A stretch of DNA of 11,607 nucleotides from Cyanothece sp. UBA12306. Lineage in GTDB: Bacteria; Cyanobacteriota; Cyanobacteriia; Cyanobacteriales; Microcystaceae. This document shows, in pieces, positions 1 through 5,959 of the stretch. The stretch lies in the NCBI GenBank assembly GCA_003448685.1, contig DLXW01000184.1, forward strand, positions 1 through 11,607, written 5' to 3'. The translations under genes and the position numbers were made by a program. The notes below the pieces were generated by a model that worked only from the letters and a program-made list of their open reading frames with translations, was not told the DNA's origin and searched no databases. The stretch's first letter is position 1. Each line of letters opens with the position of its first letter.

Positions 1-12
1 CCGCCTTGGCGG
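1..12. repeat. short GC-rich inverted repeat at the window edge
   Basis: CCGCCTTGGCGG can fold as a 4-bp stem with a CTTG loop, and stands out in an otherwise AT-rich spacer downstream of fabZ. A T-rich stretch follows fabZ on the minus strand but comes before this repeat, so it does not look like a classical fabZ terminator. It is cut by the window edge, so its full extent is unknown. Confidence 0.3.
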
Positions 13-63
13 TTGCTATAATTCTAACTTCTTGAAAAAAAAGATGATTAAACAGTTAAATAT

Positions 64-585
64 TTAATCAATCCGAGAAAATAACATCTCTCCCTCTACA
101 GCTAATTGTCCATCTACTAATCCCTTTCCTTTCATTTTAGCAATACGATCCCGTTTAAATGTCAATAGTTCAACCGTGATCATTAATTGATCACCAGGAA
201 CAACGGGACGACGAAAACGGACTTTATCAATTCCAGCAAAAGCAAAAAATTGTCCTTTCATTCCAGGAAGTAGGGTGAGAACAACCCCTCCTACTTGCGC
301 CATTGATTCCACAATCAAAACCCCTGGCATAATAGGGCGTGCGGGAATATGTCCGTTAAAAAATTGCTCATTAATAGTCACATTTTTAATGCCCACAGCT
401 TTTTCACCAGGTACATAATCAATAATGCGATCAACTAAAGCAAAAGGATAACGATGGGGCAGTAATTCTTGGATTGTTTCAACACTAAAAGGCAGCTCAA
501 GGTCTGGGATTTCTGGTGAATCTTGATCTACTTTTTCTAAAGGTTCAGTTGTTTTATTAGTATTACTATTAGTGGCAAGAGACAT
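64..585 (-). CDS. fabZ: (3R)-hydroxyacyl-ACP dehydratase FabZ
   Basis: Removes water from 3-hydroxyacyl-ACP to give trans-2-enoyl-ACP in type II fatty acid synthesis, in the cytoplasm. The 173-residue product has one hot-dog fold. The family motifs are clear: [14 protein letters not shown] at about 41-54, then the active-site helix with His79 ([12 protein letters not shown]) and Glu93 (VESMAQ), the expected catalytic pair. The first 30 or so residues are a polar, acidic extension; the FabZ core begins near residue 34, so the protein is somewhat longer than the usual ~150. I see no Shine-Dalgarno sequence before the ATG. In many cyanobacteria fabZ sits in an lpxC-fabZ-lpxA cluster. Here the gene upstream is an AI-2E family protein, not lpxC; what follows fabZ lies off the left edge. 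Confidence 0.96.
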   Translation of the reverse strand: MSLATNSNTNKTTEPLEKVDQDSPEIPDLELPFSVETIQELLPHRYPFALVDRIIDYVPGEKAVGIKNVTINEQFFNGHIPARPIMPGVLIVESMAQVGGVVLTLLPGMKGQFFAFAGIDKVRFRRPVVPGDQLMITVELLTFKRDRIAKMKGKGLVDGQLAVEGEMLFSRID

Positions 586-711
586 GGAAATTTTTTGATA
601 ATTTAGGTTATTGAGAACTTACACTATTTTTGAAAAATCCTCATGGGCGGTGGTTTGCTTAAAACAACCGTTATTCATTTTAGCTTAAACTGGTATCTTA
701 ATATGAAATAG

Positions 712-1806
712 TTAAATGTTTGCTTCTTGATTTGAATCGGTTGTGTTCAATCCTTGTTCAAAGTCCGGATTAACCCAAGCAACAATTAATTGATAACCAA
801 GACTGAGAACAACTGGACCAATAAATAAACCTAAAATTCCATGAACTAAAGTTCCTCCAAGAACACCTATCAAAATGATAATTGTGGGAACAGGTAAACC
901 TTGAGCCATTAGAAGCGGTTTGAGAATATTATCAACCAAAGTGGTGGGAACCATCCAAAGGGTAAACAGTAATGCACTTACTGTTCCCATATTTGACCAA
1001 GCAAAGATAATAGTTCCTAATACCACTAACCCTGGTCCAATTTGAATAATACTTAACACTAAACATAAAAGGGATAATAAACCAGCAAAGGGAATTCTCG
1101 CCGCTATCAACCCAATACCAATCAGAAAACTCTGTAGTATAGCAACGCCAATAATGCCACGGGTAACACCTCTTATTGTTGCAGTAGCTAATTCTAAAAA
1201 TCCTTGACCTTTTTCGGGTGTGAGTCGAGAAAAAACTTGACTGACTCGACGACTCATATTCTCAGCATTAATCATCAATATTCCAGCAATGATGATAGAT
1301 ACAATGAATTTTAGTAAAATTAAACCGATGTTGGCTGCTAGAAATAATAAATTTTTGGCTAATTGCTCTAACTGTGGCCTAAATTGTGTTAAAACTGTGG
1401 CCAAGTTAACCGATGCTGATTGCCAAATTCTATCAATAGACTCTCCAATTACAGGCCAAGTAGCAATTCCTGGTGGAGGAGGGGGGACAACTAAGTTACC
1501 AGAGACCAGATTATCAGAAAAGGTTTGAGCATTATTGACAAACACAGTGGCAATCAAACTAACAGGACCGATAATCACAGCTACTCCTAATAAAGTGATT
1601 ATGGTTCCAGCTAAATTACCTCGTCCTCCTATTCTAGCTTTGAGCCATAAAAATATGGGAAATATAGCGATCGCTAAAATGATTCCCCAAAGGATTATCT
1701 CGATAAAAGGACGCAACAGAACGAAACACCAAGACAGTAATAGTCCTATTAAAAATAGTCTAATCAGTAAATCAGCAATTTCAATAATTTTAAACTTATT
1801 TTCCAT
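712..1806 (-). CDS. AI-2E family (PerM/YdiK-like) membrane transporter
   Basis: A 364-residue polytopic inner-membrane protein of the AI-2E transporter family. Hydrophobic segments are visible at about 11-55, 66-92, 153-180, 216-270, 275-290 and 303-345. The conserved C-terminal block is present: VDNILKPLLMAQGLPVP (291-307) followed by ILIGVLGG and GILGLFIGPVVL (311-334). A run of five prolines (108-112) lies in the loop after the second hydrophobic region, and residues 183-215 form the usual soluble stretch. Members are variously linked to autoinducer-2 export or ion/H+ antiport; the substrate cannot be read from the sequence. The ATG follows GAAGGA with a short 4-base spacer. fabZ lies 126 bases downstream on the same strand, so co-transcription is possible but not shown. 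Confidence 0.9.
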   Translation of the reverse strand: MENKFKIIEIADLLIRLFLIGLLLSWCFVLLRPFIEIILWGIILAIAIFPIFLWLKARIGGRGNLAGTIITLLGVAVIIGPVSLIATVFVNNAQTFSDNLVSGNLVVPPPPPGIATWPVIGESIDRIWQSASVNLATVLTQFRPQLEQLAKNLLFLAANIGLILLKFIVSIIIAGILMINAENMSRRVSQVFSRLTPEKGQGFLELATATIRGVTRGIIGVAILQSFLIGIGLIAARIPFAGLLSLLCLVLSIIQIGPGLVVLGTIIFAWSNMGTVSALLFTLWMVPTTLVDNILKPLLMAQGLPVPTIIILIGVLGGTLVHGILGLFIGPVVLSLGYQLIVAWVNPDFEQGLNTTDSNQEANI

Positions 1807-1931
1807 GAAATCCTTCCATCCGAGCGCTTATAAAGTATTTCTGCTGAATTTAAACATATTGTATCGCCAAAAATTATTTTTATAATTTAATTTTATAGTT
1901 GAAAATTTTGAGCAACAACTTTGCTATTTCG

Positions 1932-2495
1932 TTAAGGGGTAACTTGCGGTAACTCATTAGGAAGAGACAAAGGAGTATTTAATCCGCGATCATAGATAAC
2001 TAGATCCCATTGTCCCTCACGATTCGATTCGAAGGAAATTAAACGGCCATTACCACTAATAGTTGGGTTGCGAACTTCTCCTAGCCAATTTTTCGTAATT
2101 TGTTCTTTGACCAAGGTTAGACGATCATAAACAAAAATATCAGGTTTACCCTCTTGTTCAGAAACATAAACAATATATCTACCGTCACTACTAATATCTG
2201 GTTGATCTTGACGAGTGCCTTGGTAATTGAGTCCAGGCAGGGCAACTAAACCATTATTATGTCTATCATAAAGCCAGATTCCCCTTTTTCCTTGCCGATC
2301 TGAAGCAAAAACTAAATAACGGCCATCATAGGAAAAACGAGGATTTTCTTCTGCTGAACGGGTATTTAAACCTGATCTCAATTGCCCAGTTGGGGGAGTA
2401 ATAAAAACTCCTTCTTGACAGCCACTCAAACCCACAGTTAGGGCATTAGTTAAAAGGACTAAGTATCGACTAAACCTCTTAAGATACTGGCTCAT
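1932..2495 (-). CDS. TolB-like beta-propeller lipoprotein
   Basis: A probable exported lipoprotein built of WD40-like (PD40) repeats. From the ATG at 2495 the product has 187 residues. Its N-terminus is a lipoprotein signal: basic KRFSRY, a hydrophobic stretch, then a lipobox LSGC with Cys26. An earlier in-frame ATG at 2546 would add 17 residues (MKLIVAIYPW...) and bury the signal, so I prefer 2495. Three repeats follow, each of the form P.(F/I)S..GRY(L/I)V(F/Y)(A/V)S(D/E)..G..(D/I)I(F/W)(L/V)YDR. The family usually has more blades to close a propeller, so this is either a short form or needs partners. It overlaps the 3' end of pedR by 17 bases (68 with the longer start), which suggests the two are translated from one mRNA. 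Specific role unknown. Confidence 0.82.
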   Translation of the reverse strand: MSQYLKRFSRYLVLLTNALTVGLSGCQEGVFITPPTGQLRSGLNTRSAEENPRFSYDGRYLVFASDRQGKRGIWLYDRHNNGLVALPGLNYQGTRQDQPDISSDGRYIVYVSEQEGKPDIFVYDRLTLVKEQITKNWLGEVRNPTISGNGRLISFESNREGQWDLVIYDRGLNTPLSLPNELPQVTP

Positions 2496-2769
2496 TGATG
2501 GGGCTAGAGGCACTTGCCAGGGGTAAATAGCAACAATTAACTTCATTTAGACAAATTTTTCCCCATTTTAATGCCCAACGCACTAATTCTACTCTATTCT
2601 CAGTTTTAGTTTTGGTGAGAATATTGCTAATATGATTATCAACAGTCCTTTTACTAATTTCGAGTTGCTCAGCAATTTCGAGATTTGTTAAACCAGTAGC
2701 TACTAAATCGAGAATCTGCGTTTCCCGACTCGATAAAGAAGCTGGTGTATGAAACTTGCTGCTTGCCAT
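2479..2769 (-). CDS. pedR: PedR-like small LuxR-type redox regulator
   Basis: A 96-residue DNA-binding protein made almost only of a LuxR/GerE helix-turn-helix (about residues 12-72): LSSRETQILDLVATGLTN, EIAEQLEISKRTVDNHISNI, LTKTKTENRVELVRWAL. No receiver domain is present. Size and sequence match PedR of Synechocystis (Ssl0564). From published work on that protein, it responds to photosynthetic electron transport, interacts with thioredoxin, and forms a disulfide-linked dimer through Cys80 when oxidised. Here cysteines fall at 73, 79 and 80 (KICLNEVNCC), so Cys80 is kept in the same place. The C-terminal tail after residue 80 is short and probably disordered. The start has no strong Shine-Dalgarno sequence (only GGAAAA). 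Its 3' end overlaps the TolB-like lipoprotein gene. The family name rests on recalled similarity and not on an alignment. Confidence 0.82.
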   Translation of the reverse strand: MASSKFHTPASLSSRETQILDLVATGLTNLEIAEQLEISKRTVDNHISNILTKTKTENRVELVRWALKWGKICLNEVNCCYLPLASASSPINEPVS

Positions 2770-2900
2770 GAGTATTTTTTCCGTAGTACATTTACTTACC
2801 TTCTTCTTTATATTGTAGAGTATTGTTAGCGATTGGGATTAATTAAGTTGAAAAATTTTTCAAATAATTATAACTAATTAATAATAATTATTAACGATAA

Positions 2901-2934
2901 GAGATAGAGGTATTGTTAACAATATCTCTATCTC
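2901..2934. repeat. 34-base near-perfect palindrome
   Basis: The arms GAGATAGAGGTATTGTT and AACAATATCTCTATCTC pair over 17 positions around a central GTTAAC. The only break is position 2910 against 2925, a G-T pair on the plus strand and a C-A mismatch on the minus strand. It lies between the stop of the coiled-coil gene (2985) and the start of pedR (2769). No convincing T-run follows on the minus strand. It may be an operator or a weak terminator. Confidence 0.6.
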
Positions 2935-2968
2935 AACTATCCCGATTATGTCACTTCCAGGAGTTTTC

Positions 2969-2999
2969 CAATATACCAGAGTATTTAAGCGGTATATTG
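2969..2999. repeat. 9-bp inverted repeat at the stop of the coiled-coil gene
   Basis: CAATATACC (2969-2977) and GGTATATTG (2991-2999) are perfect reverse complements separated by 13 bases. One arm is the last coding bases of the 2985-3332 gene, and its stop codon sits in the loop. No U-rich tail follows in the minus-strand transcript, so it may be a 3'-end mRNA stabiliser and not a terminator. Confidence 0.5.
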
Positions 3000-3332
3000 T
3001 AGAATATTAACTGTTTGCTTAATGTTTTCTAGTTTTTGAACAATGGCTTTTTGTCTTGCTTGATTTTGGCTGAATTGGGCATTACTTTCGGTTTTTGCCG
3101 ATAATTTCAGTTGTTCCTCAAGATTTTGCAGTCTTTGAGTTACCTTGGTCACGATCTGATTAACTAGACTAATTCTTTCAGCAAGTTGCCGATTGGATTG
3201 GGATTTTTCCTGATAATTTTCTAGAATTGTTAAAGCTGATTGAATCTCTTTTGAGGCCAAAACCAATTCTTGTTGATAATCAACCACAAGATTGGGATCT
3301 TCTTGGTTTTTGTAAGTCAATAAATCCGTCAT
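2985..3332 (-). CDS. small coiled-coil protein, function unknown
   Basis: I do not recognise this 115-residue protein. It is polar, rich in Gln, Glu, Lys and Leu, without Cys or Trp, and has no signal peptide or membrane segment, so it should be cytoplasmic. Residues 17-45, 48-79 and 86-112 have heptad-like spacing of Leu, Ile and Val and probably form a helical hairpin or coiled-coil bundle (QRLQNLEEQLKL at 67-78 is the clearest stretch). The start ATG lacks an obvious Shine-Dalgarno sequence. It is transcribed away from the ABC exporter across a 204-base divergent spacer. Coding style matches its neighbours. It is probably a conserved cyanobacterial hypothetical protein. Confidence 0.75.
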   Translation of the reverse strand: MTDLLTYKNQEDPNLVVDYQQELVLASKEIQSALTILENYQEKSQSNRQLAERISLVNQIVTKVTQRLQNLEEQLKLSAKTESNAQFSQNQARQKAIVQKLENIKQTVNILQYTA

Positions 3333-3428
3333 GAATTTCTAATTTATGATAATTTACGCAATAATTTCCCCCAATAATAACACTATTTTTTGTTAATACT
3401 CTTAGTTTTAGATAAATTTAAGAATATC

Positions 3429-3449
3429 CTAAGTTAATTGATCTAAGTT
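3429..3449. promoter_or_regulatory. direct repeat CTAAGTT, possible operator
   Basis: CTAAGTTAA (3429-3437) and CTAAGTTGA (3443-3451) recur 14 bases apart in the divergent spacer upstream of the ABC exporter. Paired direct repeats of this kind can be response-regulator sites, but the spacing and sequence match no cyanobacterial site I can name. Confidence 0.25.
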
Positions 3450-3479
3450 GACTGCTAACTCCTGTTTCAACCTTTACAA

Positions 3480-3522
3480 TAGGAGAAGACAAGAAATGTT
3501 GAAGATTTATTTGTTTCTCCTA
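3480..3522 (+). promoter_or_regulatory. RNA hairpin covering the leader ribosome binding site
   Basis: TAGGAGAA (3480-3487) is the exact reverse complement of TTCTCCTA (3515-3522). After one bulged G (3488), ACAAG (3489-3493) pairs with TTTGT (3510-3514), giving about 13 base pairs. The 5' arm holds the AGGAG Shine-Dalgarno sequence (3481-3485) of the leader reading frame; the 3' arm lies inside that frame. Folding would hide the ribosome site. Pairing was worked out by hand, without an energy calculation. Confidence 0.45.
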
Positions 3523-3540
3523 ATCACGGACAGGTTATGA
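3496..3540 (+). CDS. 14-residue leader peptide, translationally coupled to ABC ATPase
   Basis: A short reading frame, MLKIYLFLLITDRL, starts at an ATG placed 10 bases after a consensus AGGAG (3481-3485). Its TGA stop (3538-3540) overlaps the ATG of the ABC ATPase (3537) in the classical ATGA arrangement. The ATPase start has only AGG two bases before it, too close to act as a good ribosome site. The simplest reading is that ribosomes load on the leader and re-initiate on the ATPase. The peptide is hydrophobic but too short to suggest a function of its own. No motif of an amino-acid attenuator (a run of one codon) is visible. Whether it is translated is inference from the start and stop geometry. 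Confidence 0.45.
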   Translation: MLKIYLFLLITDRL

Positions 3541-4556
3541 CTCCTGCTATTGCTATTGAATCCCTCAAAAAAAATTACGGCACTTTTGAAGCGGTTAAAA
3601 ATATCTCCTTTAAAGTACAACCTGGAGAAATTTTCGGGTTACTCGGTCCTAATGGGGCTGGCAAAACCAGTACAATTCGTTGTCTATGCACTTTAGCCAA
3701 ACCCGATGGTGGAACCATTGAGGTTGGGGGAATTTCGGTGCTTGATTATCCTAAAGCAGCCCGACGAAGGTTAGGTTATGTAGCTCAAGAAGTTGCCCTA
3801 GACAAGATCTTAACGGGTCGAGAATTGCTATCTTTACAGGCTGCGCTGTATCATCTCCCTAAAGCCGAAGCTGAACAACGTATTGCTCAATTATTAACCT
3901 TGTTGGACTTAGAAGATTATGGCGATCGCAAAACGGGAACCTATTCAGGAGGTATCCGTAAACGTCTGGACTTAGCGGCGGGCTTGCTTCATCAACCAGA
4001 AGTGTTAGTCTTAGATGAGCCAACAGTAGGTTTAGATATAGAAAGTAGGTTGATTGTCTGGGACTTTTTGCGCCAATTACGCCAAGCTGGCACTACCGTT
4101 CTGATTACCAGTCATTATCTCGAAGAAATTGATGCTTTAGCCGATCGCCTAGCAATTATCGATCGCGGACAAGTGATTGCACAAGGAACCCCTTCCCAAT
4201 TAAAGGATCGGGTAGGAGGCGATCGCGTTACCCTGCGGATTCGGGAGTTTTCCCCTTTAGAAGAAGCAGAACAAACTAAAGAGTTACTCAAATCCTTACC
4301 CTTTGTCGAAGAAGTGATTATTAATCAATCTCAGGGTAATTCCCTCAATTTGGTGGTAACCACTGGAAGTAATTGTTTAAGTAAAATTGAAAAGTCCTTA
4401 ATAGATTCGGGTTTACCGATTTTTAGTTTAGCCCAATCCCGTCCTAGTCTTGATGATGTTTATTTAGCAGCCACGGGAAAAACCTTAATGGATGCTGAAT
4501 TAGCTGCTGCGGCTAGTCGAGATCTCAAAGCAGAAAAAAAACAACAAATGAAATAA
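3537..4556 (+). CDS. ABC exporter ATP-binding protein (DrrA-like)
   Basis: The 339-residue nucleotide-binding subunit of an ABC-2 type exporter; it hydrolyses ATP at the cytoplasmic face to drive the permease encoded next. All motifs are intact: Walker A GPNGAGKTS (37-45, Lys43), Q-loop Gln84, signature YSGGIRKRL (136-144), Walker B VLVLDEP (156-162, Glu161), D-loop VGLD and H-loop His193 in TSHYLEE. Residues from about 230 form the C-terminal domain typical of the DrrA/CcmA group, ending in the LDDVYLAATGKTL block. The cargo cannot be told from sequence. The gene contains two perfect HIP1 octamers. The permease starts 37 bases downstream. The start ATG has poor ribosome-site spacing but overlaps the stop of a 14-codon leader frame, suggesting coupling. 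Confidence 0.95.
   Translation: MTPAIAIESLKKNYGTFEAVKNISFKVQPGEIFGLLGPNGAGKTSTIRCLCTLAKPDGGTIEVGGISVLDYPKAARRRLGYVAQEVALDKILTGRELLSLQAALYHLPKAEAEQRIAQLLTLLDLEDYGDRKTGTYSGGIRKRLDLAAGLLHQPEVLVLDEPTVGLDIESRLIVWDFLRQLRQAGTTVLITSHYLEEIDALADRLAIIDRGQVIAQGTPSQLKDRVGGDRVTLRIREFSPLEEAEQTKELLKSLPFVEEVIINQSQGNSLNLVVTTGSNCLSKIEKSLIDSGLPIFSLAQSRPSLDDVYLAATGKTLMDAELAAAASRDLKAEKKQQMK
3922..3929. repeat. HIP1 octamer GCGATCGC (one of six)
   Basis: This palindrome is over-represented in many cyanobacterial genomes. Other perfect copies in the window are at 1667-1674, 4219-4226, 5110-5117, 10694-10701 and 10840-10847. All six lie inside genes (the AI-2E protein, ABC ATPase, permease and xfp). They are a taxonomic marker and not a local regulatory element. 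Confidence 0.9.
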
Positions 4557-4593
4557 CTTGAGTTTGCAATAATCTTGATAAGTGAGGAAAACT

Positions 4594-5490
4594 ATGAGTC
4601 AGACTATTACGCCATCTAAATTTGAAGGGACTTTATCTCCCAAACCGAGAGTTTTGACACCCCTTGATGAAGATAGAAAGGTTTTAGGGGAATTTGTCCA
4701 GGAAACCCTGGCCATGACAAGCCGTCTATTTATTCAATTGCAACGTCGCCCTTCGACTTTAATAGCGGGTATTATTCAGCCGTTTATGTGGTTAATTTTG
4801 TTTGGGGCGCTCTTTTATAACGCTCCTCAAGGGTTATTTGGACAAGAACTGAGTTATGCTAAATTTTTAGCCCCTGGAATTATTGTTTTCACCGCCTTTT
4901 CGGGAGCTTTAAATGCTGGTTTACCCGTGATGTTTGACCGAGAATTTGGCTTCTTAAATCGCTTGTTAGTCGCGCCTTTAGCTTCGCGTTACTCTATTGT
5001 GGCTGCTTCGACTCTTTACATTATTGTCTTGAGTTTCATTCAAACGGTCGTTATTGTAGGGGCTAGTGCGATTTTAGGGGCAGGTTTACCCAATTTAGCC
5101 GGATTAGGGGCGATCGCTTTAATTGTATTTTTAATTGTCTTGGGAGTTACCGGATTAAGTTTAGGATTGGCTTTTGCTTTGCCAGGTCATATTGAGTTAA
5201 TTGCGGTGATTTTTGTGACTAATTTACCGTTATTATTCGCTAGTACGGCTCTTGCGCCACTATCGTTTATGGCTAAATGGTTACAAATCGTGGCTAGTCT
5301 CAACCCCCTAACTTATGCCATTGAACCAATTCGCTTTATTTATCTCAATGGTGATTGGTCTTTAGGTAGCTTAGTATTACCCACTCCTTGGATCACCCTC
5401 AATTTTGGTACGATTCTCTTGTTGTTGCTGGCTTTCGATGCGTTAATATTAGTAGCAATCCAACCTTTATTACGTCGCCGTTTTGCATAA
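4594..5490 (+). CDS. ABC-2 type exporter permease (Ycf38-like)
   Basis: The 298-residue membrane subunit partnered with the upstream ATPase. A cytoplasmic N-terminus of about 50 residues is followed by six hydrophobic segments, near 57-75, 92-112, 135-160, 170-195, 200-222 and 272-292. Typical ABC-2 permease features are the amphipathic FDREFGFLNRLLVAPL (114-129) and SLNPLTYAIEPIR (235-247) before the last helix. The start is the ATG at 4594, because GAGG (4584-4587) sits 6 bases before it; a GTG at 4582 would add four residues but overlaps that site. The sequence resembles the Ycf38 group of cyanobacterial and red-algal plastid permeases, an identification from memory. Substrate unknown; lipid-like or hydrophobic cargo is usual for the family. 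A small exported-protein gene follows after 35 bases. Confidence 0.92.
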   Translation: MSQTITPSKFEGTLSPKPRVLTPLDEDRKVLGEFVQETLAMTSRLFIQLQRRPSTLIAGIIQPFMWLILFGALFYNAPQGLFGQELSYAKFLAPGIIVFTAFSGALNAGLPVMFDREFGFLNRLLVAPLASRYSIVAASTLYIIVLSFIQTVVIVGASAILGAGLPNLAGLGAIALIVFLIVLGVTGLSLGLAFALPGHIELIAVIFVTNLPLLFASTALAPLSFMAKWLQIVASLNPLTYAIEPIRFIYLNGDWSLGSLVLPTPWITLNFGTILLLLLAFDALILVAIQPLLRRRFA

Positions 5491-5525
5491 TTTAAGTATT
5501 TGGTTATATACAGGAGTGAACTTCC

Positions 5526-5879
5526 ATGATGTCTATTAATTTAATTTTGAAAAATTTAGCTTCAGTGGCTATTGTGTTAGGGGTAATAACTGGGTTGTCT
5601 TCGATTACAGTAGCACAATCAATTGATACTGTTGACAAAGATGTCTACCAAAAGAATGAGAGAGATGCTGATGGTGGTGATTTTGGCAATATATTCAACC
5701 CCATAGATATGATGCATCGTTCTAACTTACAACGGAGTCGCAATGGTGCTGACTTTGCTGAAGATACTAGCAATAACCTCAATAAAGCGGCTGAAGAATT
5801 TAAACTTCTTCAACAACAAAGATTACAAGCACAACCTACTACTGCTGATCCATCTTCTGAACCAACTAGCAACAATTAA
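5526..5879 (+). CDS. small exported protein, function unknown
   Basis: I cannot name this 117-residue protein. It has a clear Sec signal peptide (residues 1-30, hydrophobic core about 11-27, likely cut after Ala30 in SITVA-QS), so it should be periplasmic or lumenal. The mature part is about 87 residues, polar, without cysteine. It has a central NIFNPIDMMHRSNLQRSR stretch (55-72), a helix rich in Gln and Lys (85-102) and a low-complexity Pro/Ser/Thr tail. The ATG at 5526 has AGGAG (5512-5516) nine bases upstream; a second ATG follows immediately at 5529. It lies 35 bases after the permease and is followed by a strong hairpin, so it appears to be the last gene of the exporter operon. It might be an accessory or cargo-related factor, which is inference from position only. 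Confidence 0.78.
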   Translation: MMSINLILKNLASVAIVLGVITGLSSITVAQSIDTVDKDVYQKNERDADGGDFGNIFNPIDMMHRSNLQRSRNGADFAEDTSNNLNKAAEEFKLLQQQRLQAQPTTADPSSEPTSNN

Positions 5880-5894
5880 AAATTAGTTATTGAT

Positions 5895-5930
5895 TTACCA
5901 GGGATTAGTTACTCAATTGATCCCTGGTAA
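5895..5930 (+). terminator. 16-bp hairpin, probable terminator of the exporter operon
   Basis: TTACCAGGGAT (5895-5905) and ATCCCTGGTAA (5920-5930) are perfect reverse complements. The stem continues inward as TAGTT (5906-5910) with AATTG (5915-5919) through two G-U pairs, leaving an ACTC loop. That gives 16 base pairs 15 bases after the stop of the small exported protein. Only TTTAT follows, so termination may be partial. Confidence 0.65.
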
Positions 5931-5945
5931 TTTATGATCTATAAT
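5917..5945 (+). promoter_or_regulatory. likely sigma-70 promoter of the phosphatase gene
   Basis: TTGATC (5917-5922) and a perfect TATAAT (5940-5945) are separated by 17 bases, the consensus spacing. The -35 element lies in the 3' arm of the preceding hairpin. Transcription would start near 5952, only about eight bases before the GTG start at 5960. Confidence 0.5.
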
Positions 5946-5959
5946 TCATCATTCAAGTT

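Noticed and set aside
1289..1885. Two plus-strand open frames (79 and 116 codons)
   Set aside because: They are antisense to the AI-2E family gene, whose reading is strongly supported; their proteins show no domain or ribosome site.
3448..3480. TTGACT and TACAAT as a promoter for the exporter operon
   Set aside because: The 21-base spacing is too long, and a start from that -10 would fall inside the leader ribosome binding site.
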